DNA from: ENR-C587 sp942493235 | GTDB taxonomy: Bacteria > Bacteroidota > Ignavibacteria > Kapaibacteriales > UBA2268 | Reading direction: 5' to 3' | Length of the DNA stretch: 64,000 nucleotides | Assembly (NCBI GenBank): GCA_942493235.1 | Contig: OW818676.1 | Location: 3,472,001 to 3,536,000, forward strand | Shown here: one piece after another, positions 38,079 to 45,695 of the stretch | Layout: each line of letters starts with the position of its first letter | How positions within the stretch are numbered: the first letter of the stretch is position 1 | The notes under the pieces: model-generated | Databases searched by the model: none | Told to the model about the DNA's origin: nothing | Seen by the model: the letters and a program-made list of their open reading frames with translations, nothing else | Program-made: the position numbers and the translations under genes

Positions 38079-38963
38079 ATGAAAAATTTATTTTTAATAT
38101 CCTTGCTGATTTTCACTGGATTATATTCATGCTCTGATAAAATTAGTATTAATAAAGAAACTACTATTACTATATCAACCTTCAATATGGAATGGCTAGG
38201 CGATGGGATTAAAGACCAAAAGGTTCGCAGTGAAGGCGATTATAGAAGATTTGCCGATATTATCAAAAATATGGAAGCAGACATTGTTTGCTGCCAGGAA
38301 GTTGAAAATATAACAGCATTAAATAGAATAATTCAATATTTACCTGATTTCAAATGTACGATTTCTAACGGTGGAGGAATGCAGAATGTCGCTTTTCTTT
38401 ACCGAAACAATGTAAATGTAGAAGTACTGGGTGATTATGAGCAGGTAGCGATTGACCCTAAAAGAAATAGACCCGGATATGTACTAAAAGCAAAATCCGG
38501 TGGATTTGACTTTTTGATTATGGGCGTACATCTTAAATCTACTTCACGATATGATAATACAGCTGAGAAAAAAGAAGAAAGCGTTGAGACACGCAAATTG
38601 CAAGCTTCGATTTTAAACGCCTGGGCTGATTCTGTAATTAGTAAAACTAACGAAAAAGATATTATTATACTCGGCGACTTCAACGATGCCCCTAAAAGAG
38701 ATAAATATCAAAGTTTGGATATATTATATAAAAATACAAATTTGGAATTCCTTACCAAAGATTTACACAGTTGTGGAAAGTATAGTAATAGCTATACTAT
38801 TGATAATATCGTTGTCTCCAAATCAGCTCTTAACAGGTATATTAATAGCAGTGTCCGAACTTATGACATTACAATTTCATATACTAAAGAGCAACTGGAA
38901 AAGGTATCTGACCACTGCCCGGTAATAGTTCAATTTGACACTAAAGAACCTGATAATGATTAG
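38079..38963 (+). CDS. Lipoprotein of the endonuclease/exonuclease/phosphatase family
   Basis: 294 residues. The signal peptide ends in a lipobox (LYSC, lipidated Cys at residue 18), so the protein is membrane-anchored outside the cytoplasm. The catalytic landmarks of the EEP (DNase I-like) fold are present in order: FNMEWLG, IVCCQEVEN with the metal-binding Glu, MGVHLKS, ILGDFNDAP, and SDHCPVIVQF with the catalytic Asp-His. The substrate could be nucleic acid, a phospho-lipid or a phospho-sugar. Exported EEP proteins often scavenge DNA, but this is inference. A terminator follows at 39002. Confidence 0.88.
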   Translation: MKNLFLISLLIFTGLYSCSDKISINKETTITISTFNMEWLGDGIKDQKVRSEGDYRRFADIIKNMEADIVCCQEVENITALNRIIQYLPDFKCTISNGGGMQNVAFLYRNNVNVEVLGDYEQVAIDPKRNRPGYVLKAKSGGFDFLIMGVHLKSTSRYDNTAEKKEESVETRKLQASILNAWADSVISKTNEKDIIILGDFNDAPKRDKYQSLDILYKNTNLEFLTKDLHSCGKYSNSYTIDNIVVSKSALNRYINSSVRTYDITISYTKEQLEKVSDHCPVIVQFDTKEPDND

Positions 38964-39001
38964 CATGATTTCTAAGATTATGTAAAAACATATTTTTATG
39001 T

Positions 39002-39032
39002 AAACCCACGTATTTAATCGTGGGTTTTATAT
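39002..39032 (+). terminator. Terminator after the EEP lipoprotein gene
   Basis: A 9-bp stem (AAACCCACG with CGTGGGTTT) with an 8-base loop and a T-rich tail, about 40 bp after the stop. Confidence 0.8.
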
Positions 39033-39044
39033 ATTATGGCAGTT

Positions 39045-39147
39045 GCAATACTCGTATCAACTCATTTATCGGCAATACAATACGACGGTTATTAGTAGGT
39101 TTGATAAGTGCTATTTTGATTTATCGACCTTACAATAATTGTAGTAT
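39045..39147. repeat. Palindromic element of the TTGCAATACTCG type
   Basis: It starts GTTGCAATACTCG, has a decayed central hairpin (CGACGGTTATTAGTAGG) and ends near TACAATAATTG. The order is the same as in the element at 14193-14360. It lies directly against the next element. Confidence 0.5.
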
Positions 39148-39149
39148 AA

Positions 39150-39396
39150 GTCTGTTGCAAAACTATATAATTTTCAATTTCCATTTGTTCAAGAGGCTGG
39201 CTAAAATTTGTCATTCTGAACGAAGTGAAGAATCCAGATAAAGCTAACTTGTAGATAATTCTGGATTCTTCGTTACACTCAGAATGACGATTTAGAAATA
39301 TTATTACTTTTTTGACAACCTCTTAATAAGCACTTAGTAGTTTGAAACCTTTGAAAAAATAACAGTGAATAAATATTTTGGACTTTTGCAATAGCC
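39150..39396. repeat. TTGCAAAA element whose centre is occupied by a second element
   Basis: Its left arm (CTGTTGCAAAACTATATAAT...) is virtually the same as that of the 142-bp element at 15277. Its right arm (AATAAGCACTTAG ... TTTTGCAATAG) matches that element's right arm. Instead of the 23-bp CCCTAC...GTAGGG hairpin, the centre holds the 134-bp element 39191-39324. Confidence 0.7.
39191..39324. repeat. Nested hairpin element with AAGAGGYTG ends
   Basis: Outer ends are AAGAGGCTG and CAACCTCTT. Inside, 39210-39288 is a long near-perfect inverted repeat starting GTCATTCTGAACGAAG and ending ACTCAGAATGAC, with arms of about 29 bp and a 21-bp loop containing AAAGCTAACTT. Two further full copies (54213-54287, 58228-58305) have the loop reversed, and a half copy lies at 49686-49731. 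The rest of the gap 38964-39578 shows a (TAA)n microsatellite at 39498-39518 and no gene. Confidence 0.8.
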
Positions 39397-39578
39397 TTAG
39401 TATAAAAGTTTAGCAAAGGTATAAATTGAGTTTCGAATAAGTTGTAATTGTGTGTTTTGTGTGTATTTTTAAATTAAATCCTTTTTCGGGTAGATTTTAT
39501 AATAATAATAATAATAATGCTGAACTAATTTCGTTTTATTGGAAATATTTGTTTTTACAATATAATGTTGAGGATTAA

Positions 39579-39923
39579 ATGACTAATATTAGAATTGAAG
39601 AAAAAGAGAATTATAGGATAATGTATTTAAAGGGAGAGTATATCGGCGGAGAGGAAACCGAGAAATTAAGTGATGCACTCAAAAAAGCCGCTCAAGCTGA
39701 AAACAACAGATTAGTTTTAGACCTTAGCGGAGTTACTTTCTTAAATTCTATGGCTCTTGGAGTTTTACTTTCGGCAAATGCACTTTTCCATAAACAAAGC
39801 GGTAAAGTTGTGCTTTGCAATCCAAGCGAATACTTGAAAACAATTTTTGAAACTACTAAGCTGTCATTGATTTTTACTATAGATACTACTTTAGAAGAAG
39901 CGGAAAAATCATTAACTTTGTAA
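39579..39923 (+). CDS. STAS-domain anti-sigma factor antagonist-like protein
   Basis: A 114-residue single-domain STAS protein: MYLKGEYIGGEETEKL, then NNRLVLDLSGVTFLNSMALGVLLSANALF (about 53-81), the region that in SpoIIAA carries the phosphorylated serine. The serine is kept here (LNSMALG; S at about residue 65) although the preceding Asp is Asn. Such proteins act through partner-switching kinases and phosphatases to control sigma factors or signalling enzymes. No anti-sigma kinase or PP2C phosphatase gene lies nearby. Confidence 0.88.
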   Translation: MTNIRIEEKENYRIMYLKGEYIGGEETEKLSDALKKAAQAENNRLVLDLSGVTFLNSMALGVLLSANALFHKQSGKVVLCNPSEYLKTIFETTKLSLIFTIDTTLEEAEKSLTL

Positions 39924-40161
39924 TGGATTAAATTTGTGATACATTAGCTTGGTAATAGATACTGTAATTATTTGAATAATATATAAAATAATCGTACAAA
40001 AAGTAATACAGCGTTAGAATACTTACTCTAATTATCTATTTTCAACCAATAATGATTAACTATACTAAAAGTTAAAATAGCATCCTTTTATGCTATCGTC
40101 GAGATAAATAGTTATTTAATATGGATATTTGAAATATTCCTAAAATTGATTTACAAAAAGA

Positions 40162-40674
40162 ATGAAGAAAACTATATACACATTAGCTTTTTTAATTATA
40201 ACCTCGGCTCAAATCTACAGCCAAGATACTACTAATAATAAAAGTACTTTTAAAAAATTCGAGATGCAGAAATCTCCTACAGGAGCAATTATTAGAAGTT
40301 TGATATTGCCCGGCTGGGGACAGTACTATGTGGAATCCTATTGGAAAGCCCCACTATTTCTTGGTGCTGCCGGCACTTGTGTTTACTTTATTATTGATAA
40401 TAATAAAAAGTTTAATTCTAAGCAAGATGAAATTGATAAATTATCAGCAATTGATCCGACAAATTATAAAATCTCGTTTTATAAAAAGCAAAGAGAAGTA
40501 TTCAGAGATAATCGAGACCAATCGGCATTCTTTTTAGCCGGTGTGTATTTACTTGCAGCTATTGATAGTTACGTAGGAGCACATTTATTTGATTTTAATG
40601 TTGACGATAATATTAGTTTTAATTTGATGCCGAAGCAGGGTTTAGTTTCTTTAAATTTTTCTTATAGTTTTTAG
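40162..40674 (+). CDS. DUF5683-like exported membrane protein
   Basis: 170 residues with a signal peptide (MKKTIYTLAFLIITSAQIYSQ). It then has SPTGAIIRSLILPGWGQYYVESYWKAPLF (about 38-66), which is the DUF5683 core (P..A...S..PGWGQ.YN..YWK.P). A hydrophobic segment follows, then a charged stretch with KKQREVFRDNRDQS (about 112-125) and another hydrophobic segment before the SFNLMPKQGLVSLNFSYSF end. Function is unknown. The family is widespread in Bacteroidetes/Chlorobi. It has its own spacer on both sides. Confidence 0.82.
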   Translation: MKKTIYTLAFLIITSAQIYSQDTTNNKSTFKKFEMQKSPTGAIIRSLILPGWGQYYVESYWKAPLFLGAAGTCVYFIIDNNKKFNSKQDEIDKLSAIDPTNYKISFYKKQREVFRDNRDQSAFFLAGVYLLAAIDSYVGAHLFDFNVDDNISFNLMPKQGLVSLNFSYSF

Positions 40675-41057
40675 CCTTTTGCTTTTTTATTTTATTTACA
40701 ATAACATCATTTTCTATTTGAAATCGGACAATCGAAGTCTCGTCTATCCCTATGACTAAAGCATTGGGCTGATGAATATCAATATTTTTGAAGCAGAGAT
40801 TAATATAATATCCGAATGACAATTCTTTTTGTATCATAAGATTGCCGAGCATTAAAAGAAAATCAAATCCGAATAATGAAAAAAAAATATTTCGCTAAAT
40901 CTAATATTTTTAATATTTTGCATTCTTTTTTTGGTTCGTTTATAAAAACTTTAGCTGAACAATTTTCAGTTTGATAAATAATACAATTAATATAGATTTT
41001 TTAATATTTTTTGATTAAGTATAATAAAAATAAATCAGTAATTAGATGGGGTAAAAA
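40675..41057. other. A/T-rich spacer with a doubtful leftward reading frame
   Basis: A 77-codon leftward frame (40852 to 40619) overlaps the end of the DUF5683-like gene by 56 bp. It contains NALVIGIDETSIVRFQIENDV, which faintly recalls the 'GIGIDEnTA' segment of peptidase family S51. It has no full domain and may be a remnant or chance. Upstream of ptb the DNA is A/T-rich; a GGGG tract 7 bp before the ATG acts as ribosome binding site. Confidence 0.3.
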
Positions 41058-41954
41058 ATGGAAATCAAAACACTTGATGCTTTTTTGCAAATCGCTAAAA
41101 ACAAGTCAAGGAAAAAAATTGTAGTCGCTGCTGCCGAAGACGAACACGTTTTGGGTGCTATTAAAGATGCAATTAAAGAAAACATAGTAGAGCCAATATT
41201 AATTGGTAATGCTACGAAAATCGAATCTATAGCCGGCGAAATCGGTCTTGACCTAAGCAATATCGAAATTATTGAAGAAAACAATCCGATTGAATCTTGC
41301 CGTAAAGCTGTAAAGCTAATTAAAGATGCTAAAGCTCAAATCATAATGAAGGGCTTAGTCGGTACTGCCGACTTCTTGCGTGCGGTTCTTAATAAAGAAT
41401 GCGGATTACGCAAAGGCGAACTTTTAAGCCATATAGGATTTTTTGACCCTCCGGCTTATCATAAAGTTGTCGCTTTGACTGATGCAGCTCAGAATATTGC
41501 TCCTACTCTTCAAGAGAAAATTGCAATTATCAATAATTCTATCGATTTATTCCATCATCTCGGTGTAGAAAATCCGAAAGTGGCTATGCTTGGTGCTGTC
41601 GAAGTAGTTAATCCAAAAATGGAAGCTACTATTGATGCAGCAATAATTACTCAGATGAATAGACGTAAACAAATCAAAGGCTGCTTAATTGACGGTCCTT
41701 TGGCATTTGATAATGCTATTTCTAAAGAAGCTGCCGACCATAAAGGTATAGAGAGCGAAGTTGCCGGAGATGCGGATTTACTATTTGCCGCGAATATTGA
41801 TATAGGAAACGTACTTTATAAATCATTTACATATTTTGCTAACGCATCTGTAGCAGCCATAATTCTGGGAGCTTCGGTGCCGATAGTTTTAACCTCTAGA
41901 GCAGACTCTGACCGCAGTAAATTATTATCAATTGCTCTGGCAGCATCTTATTAA
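41058..41954 (+). CDS. ptb: Phosphate butyryltransferase
   Basis: A 298-residue enzyme of the phosphate acetyl/butyryltransferase family, which interconverts an acyl-CoA (butyryl- or branched-chain acyl-CoA) and phosphate with acyl-phosphate and CoA. KKIVVAAAEDEHVLGAI (about 20-36), IIMKGLVGTADFLRAVLN (about 95-112) and the C-terminal VLTSRADSDRSKLLSIALA are characteristic. The short length (about 300, without the N-terminal extension of some Pta) favours Ptb over Pta. The pairing with butyrate kinase 25 bp downstream makes Ptb the best call. Together they form an ATP-yielding fermentative branch. Confidence 0.9.
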   Translation: MEIKTLDAFLQIAKNKSRKKIVVAAAEDEHVLGAIKDAIKENIVEPILIGNATKIESIAGEIGLDLSNIEIIEENNPIESCRKAVKLIKDAKAQIIMKGLVGTADFLRAVLNKECGLRKGELLSHIGFFDPPAYHKVVALTDAAQNIAPTLQEKIAIINNSIDLFHHLGVENPKVAMLGAVEVVNPKMEATIDAAIITQMNRRKQIKGCLIDGPLAFDNAISKEAADHKGIESEVAGDADLLFAANIDIGNVLYKSFTYFANASVAAIILGASVPIVLTSRADSDRSKLLSIALAASY

Positions 41955-41979
41955 TTAATTATATATATATTGGAGAATT

Positions 41980-43050
41980 ATGAAAATATTAGCAATTAAT
42001 CCGGGTTCTACTTCTACTAAAATCGCCGTTTTTAATGATACGGAACAGGTTTTTACAAAGACTTTACGACATAGTGTTGAAGAATTAGCTCCCTTTTCGA
42101 ATACTATCGAACAATACCAATTTAGAAAAGATATTATAATAAATGCTTTAAAAGAAGAAAATATCACTCCCGATTCTTTAGACGCTATAGTTGGTAGAGG
42201 CGGTCTATTAAAACCGATTCCTGGCGGCGTATATAGAGTTAATGATCAAATGCTTAAAGACCTAAAGGGGTCTGCTCGTGGAGAGCATGCTTCTAACCTC
42301 GGCGGTATTATCGCAAACGAAATCGTAAAATCATTAAATAAAGATATTCCTTCATTTATTGTTGACCCCGTAGTAGTTGACGAATTGCAGGATTTGGCTC
42401 GTCTGTCCGGTCATCCGGAGTTACCAAGAGTAAGTATTTTTCATGCATTGAATCAAAAAGCCGTAGCTCATAGATATGCACGAGAAAACGGCAAAAAATA
42501 TCAAGACTTAAACCTTATCGTAGTTCACTTGGGTGGCGGTATATCGGTCGGTGCTCACACCGGTGGCAAAGTTATCGATGTAAACAATGCACTTGACGGC
42601 GACGGTCCTTATTCACCGGAACGTTCCGGAGGAGTCCCTGCCCGCCAACTTGCCGAATTATGCTTCTCCGGTAAATATACTTATGACGAAGTTCGTAAAA
42701 TGATTACCGGTAAAGGCGGCATGGTTGCTTATTTGAATACAAACGATGCTTATGAAGTCGAGCTAAAAGCAGTAGCCGGTGACCCGGAATACAGAAAAAT
42801 ATACGAAGGCATAGCTTATCAGATTTCTAAAGAAATCGGCGGTATCGCTACCGTATTAAAAGGCAAAATTGACGCGATAATTATAACAGGCGGCTTGGCT
42901 AAATCAACTCCTATCATTGAGTGGATTAGCGAAAGAGTTTCATTTTTATCACCGATAAAAGTATATCCGGGCGAAGACGAAATGCAAGCACTCAGCGAAA
43001 GCGTTTACTATGCTATAAATGGCGAAGAAGAAATAAAAGAATATAAGTAA
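41980..43050 (+). CDS. buk: Butyrate kinase
   Basis: A 356-residue acetokinase-family enzyme that transfers the phosphate of butyryl- (or isobutyryl-) phosphate to ADP. NPGSTSTKIAVF (7-18) is the phosphate-1 motif. GRGGLLKPIPGG, VDPVVVDELQDLARLSG, RVSIFHALNQKAVAHRYA, HLGGGISVGAHTGG and GDGPYSPERSGGVP are butyrate kinase landmarks that distinguish it from acetate kinase. A GGAG site lies just before the ATG. It is co-transcribed with ptb. Branched-chain fatty acid formation from amino acids is as likely a role as butyrate production. Confidence 0.94.
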   Translation: MKILAINPGSTSTKIAVFNDTEQVFTKTLRHSVEELAPFSNTIEQYQFRKDIIINALKEENITPDSLDAIVGRGGLLKPIPGGVYRVNDQMLKDLKGSARGEHASNLGGIIANEIVKSLNKDIPSFIVDPVVVDELQDLARLSGHPELPRVSIFHALNQKAVAHRYARENGKKYQDLNLIVVHLGGGISVGAHTGGKVIDVNNALDGDGPYSPERSGGVPARQLAELCFSGKYTYDEVRKMITGKGGMVAYLNTNDAYEVELKAVAGDPEYRKIYEGIAYQISKEIGGIATVLKGKIDAIIITGGLAKSTPIIEWISERVSFLSPIKVYPGEDEMQALSESVYYAINGEEEIKEYK

Positions 43051-43105
43051 AGCCTGTCGCAATAGCGACAAATATAAGTTTTACTTCTATTTACCCCACC
43101 CTAAA

Positions 43106-43304
43106 GAGGCTGTGTAAATATTACTATTATACTGTAATTTTCCGCAATTTTTATCTCCTTCACTAATCATCCCCACGCTTCAGTGTGGGGATGAATTGAG
43201 GAATGCAGATATTAGTAACTGCTGTTAAGTACCTATCAACCTAACGGTTAACCGTCTGGTTGCATTAGAGTAAAATGAATAAATTCGAGTATTTACACAG
43301 GCTC
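43106..43304. repeat. Palindromic element with GAGGCTGTGTAAATA terminal inverted repeats
   Basis: It is bounded by GAGGCTGTGTAAATATT on the left and the near-complement GAGTATTTACACAGGCTC on the right (199 bp). Inside are two hairpins: ATCCCCACGCTTCAGTGTGGGGAT near 43168 and AACCTAACGGTTAACCGTCTGGTT near 43229. The same ends and the 'CCCCACGC' hairpin recur at 52029-52210. It occupies most of the gap 43051-43389. Confidence 0.7.
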
Positions 43305-43333
43305 AAATAGCTCTGATTACAGCATACACATAA

Positions 43334-43367
43334 AAATCAACCCCATACATCGGCATAGGGTTGATTT
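43334..43367. terminator. Terminator after the hydrogenase operon
   Basis: The stem AAATCAACCC/GGGTTGATTT has a 14-base loop and T-rich sequence on the minus-strand exit. It lies about 25 bp after the hydC stop and could also stop transcription arriving from buk. Confidence 0.7.
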
Positions 43368-43389
43368 ATTTTTAAAAAAGGAAAAAGAA

Positions 43390-43890
43390 CTATTTTTTCT
43401 TCATTTCTTGTTTGATTACATTCAATATTTCCGAAACTTGAGCCGGTTTAACATTACTATAAACCTTATCGTTAATAGTAACTACCGGAGCCATAGCACA
43501 CACGCCTATACAGCGAGTAGCAACCATTGAGAAATTGCCGTCGGCGGTAGTTTCACCTATGTCAATTCCAAGCTCTGACTTGAAGTTCTCCATTATAGTA
43601 TCGGCACCTTTAACAAAGCAGGCAGTTCCCAAGCAAACAGAAATGTGAAATTTGCCCTGTGGTTTCAATCTGAAGTAATGATAGAAAGTTGATACACCGC
43701 AAACATCGGCAGTAGGAACACCCAATAAATGAGCAACTTCATCCATATTATCTTCGGATAAATATCCGTAAATACCTTGTACTTTATGAAGCACGGCTAT
43801 TAGATAGCTTTCAGGATGTTCTTTTTGTCTGCATTCTGCTATAAAATCAATTACTTCTTGATTCAATTTATATTCACAACATTTATCCAT
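43390..43890 (-). CDS. hydC: NuoE-like [2Fe-2S] subunit of the trimeric [FeFe] hydrogenase
   Basis: A 166-residue thioredoxin-fold ferredoxin. An N-terminal helical part (ESYLIAVLHKVQGIYGYLSEDNMDEVAHLLGVP) is followed by VSVCLGTAC-type sequence (ISVCLGTACFVKGAD) and TRCIGVCAMAPVV. These supply the four cysteines of a [2Fe-2S] cluster. This is the HydC/NuoE subunit that relays electrons in the NAD-linked hydrogenase. Its ATG overlaps the hydA stop by one base (TAATG), so translation is coupled. It is last in the order hydB-hydA-hydC. Confidence 0.92.
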   Translation of the reverse strand: MDKCCEYKLNQEVIDFIAECRQKEHPESYLIAVLHKVQGIYGYLSEDNMDEVAHLLGVPTADVCGVSTFYHYFRLKPQGKFHISVCLGTACFVKGADTIMENFKSELGIDIGETTADGNFSMVATRCIGVCAMAPVVTINDKVYSNVKPAQVSEILNVIKQEMKKK

Positions 43891-45650
43891 TATTTTATCC
43901 CCCTTGGAAATCTTTCATTATAATGAGTATGTAATAACTCGTGAGCTTTTTCACTACCCGGTTTTTCAAGGAATTCTTCATATAATTTTTGTACATAAGG
44001 ATTCTCGTGAGATTTACGTATAGTCTTAGCTTCATCAATTGTATATAAAGCATTCTGGCGACGTTTTATCATTTCAGGATCAAGAGGATATACGTAGTCT
44101 TCGGCATGAACTAATGGTTGACCGCCACCGGCTACACAACCGCCCGGGCAAGCCATAATTTCAATGATATGATATTCTTTTTCGCCTGATTTTACTTTTT
44201 CAAGTATTTTTTTAGCATTATTTAAACCATTAGCTACGGCAACATTAATAGTAATACCGTTAATTTCAAGAGATGCTTCTCTTAGTCCTTCAACGGCTCT
44301 AACTTCTTTATATTCTAATTTATCTGTCGATTTGCCTGTAATTACTTCGTAGGCAGTTCTTAAAGTAGCTTCCATTACTCCACCGGTTGAACCGAATATA
44401 TCGCCGGCACCGGTTGAGTAACCCAATGGAGAATCAAATTCGCTATCAGGCAAATTTTTGAAGTCAATACCGTAAGCTTTGATCATCCAAATCAGTTCAC
44501 GAGTAGTTAATACGGCATCAGTGTATGGATAGCCGTCAGGAGAATAATGCTCGGGACGCTTAGCTTCATATTTTTTAGCAGTACAAGGCATAATTGCAAC
44601 TACATAAATATCTTTAGGGTCAATACCTTTTTCTTGTGCATAGTATGTTTTGATTAAAGTACTTTGCATCTGCATAGGAGACTTACATGTAGAAGCATTC
44701 TCGATAAATTCAGGGTAGAAATGCTCTAAAAATTTAATCCAGCCCGGAGAGCATGAAGTAAATATCGGTAATTTCTCGCCTTTTTCGAGTCTCTGTAGGA
44801 ATTCGGTTGCTTCTTCCATGATTGTTAAATCTGCAGAGAAGTTAGTGTCAAAAATCGCATCAAATCCTAATCTGCGTAGTGCGGTAACAGTTTTGCCTGT
44901 AACCGGAGTGCCGACAGGATAATTCCACCCTTCGCCAATAGCGGCTCTGATAGCAGGTGCAGTTTGAACTACTACATGCTTATCAGGATTGCTGAGAGCA
45001 GCCCAAATTTCTTCTGTATTATTTTTCTCCATAAATGCCGAAGTAGGGCATACATTGATACACTGACCGCATTTAATACAAACGGAATCTTCCATGTTTG
45101 CCATAAAAGCAGGAGCAACTACTGTGTTAAAACCTCTGTACATCTGGCTTAAATTAGTAACACCTTGAATTTCTTTACACACTCTGATACATCTCTGGCA
45201 GAGGATACATTTTTCAGCATCTCGAACTACCGAGTAATCTGTGTTTTGAATTTTATGATGCTTTCTGGCACCTTCATAATATCTTTCGCGAACACCCATT
45301 TTGTACGCCAAATTCTGCAATTCGCAATTTCCGTCGCGTTCGCAAGTCTGGCACTCTTTAGGGTGATTGTCAAGCATTAATTCTACTAAGTCTCTACGTG
45401 TCTCTCTGATTGCAGGAGAATTAGTTTTTACGTTCATACCTTCAAGCAATTTAGTTGCACAGGCAGGTAAATAATTTTGAACGCCTTCTACTTCTACTAC
45501 GCAAATTCTACAAGCACCTTCTGTCGATAAAAATGGGTGATAGCATAACCTTGGCACATGAGCCCCGATTTTATCTCCGGCTTCCATAATGGTTGTTCCT
45601 TCGGGAACCGAAACGCTAATACCATCAATTACAGCATTTATATATTTCAT
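43890..45650 (-). CDS. hydA: Catalytic subunit of the trimeric NAD-linked [FeFe] hydrogenase
   Basis: 586 residues. In order: an N-terminal [2Fe-2S] domain (C36, C47, C50, C64), a His-Cys3 [4Fe-4S] site (H96, C100, C103, C109), a 2x[4Fe-4S] ferredoxin domain (C148/151/154/158 and C191/194/197/201) and the H-cluster domain. The H-cluster motifs are TSCSPGW (C300), MPCTAKKYEAKRPE (C356) and MACPGGCVAGGGQP (C501, C505). The residue after C300, a Cys involved in proton transfer in clostridial CpI, is Ser here. Length fits an M3 architecture without the extra C-terminal [2Fe-2S] domain of Thermotoga HydA. With HydB and HydC it should couple H2 turnover to NAD(H) and possibly ferredoxin (electron bifurcation). 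No maturation genes (hydE, hydF, hydG) are in the window. Confidence 0.95.
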   Translation of the reverse strand: MKYINAVIDGISVSVPEGTTIMEAGDKIGAHVPRLCYHPFLSTEGACRICVVEVEGVQNYLPACATKLLEGMNVKTNSPAIRETRRDLVELMLDNHPKECQTCERDGNCELQNLAYKMGVRERYYEGARKHHKIQNTDYSVVRDAEKCILCQRCIRVCKEIQGVTNLSQMYRGFNTVVAPAFMANMEDSVCIKCGQCINVCPTSAFMEKNNTEEIWAALSNPDKHVVVQTAPAIRAAIGEGWNYPVGTPVTGKTVTALRRLGFDAIFDTNFSADLTIMEEATEFLQRLEKGEKLPIFTSCSPGWIKFLEHFYPEFIENASTCKSPMQMQSTLIKTYYAQEKGIDPKDIYVVAIMPCTAKKYEAKRPEHYSPDGYPYTDAVLTTRELIWMIKAYGIDFKNLPDSEFDSPLGYSTGAGDIFGSTGGVMEATLRTAYEVITGKSTDKLEYKEVRAVEGLREASLEINGITINVAVANGLNNAKKILEKVKSGEKEYHIIEIMACPGGCVAGGGQPLVHAEDYVYPLDPEMIKRRQNALYTIDEAKTIRKSHENPYVQKLYEEFLEKPGSEKAHELLHTHYNERFPRGIK

Positions 45651-45695
45651 TAAAATTATCTCCGATAAATATGCTCAATTTGTTTAATCTATAAA

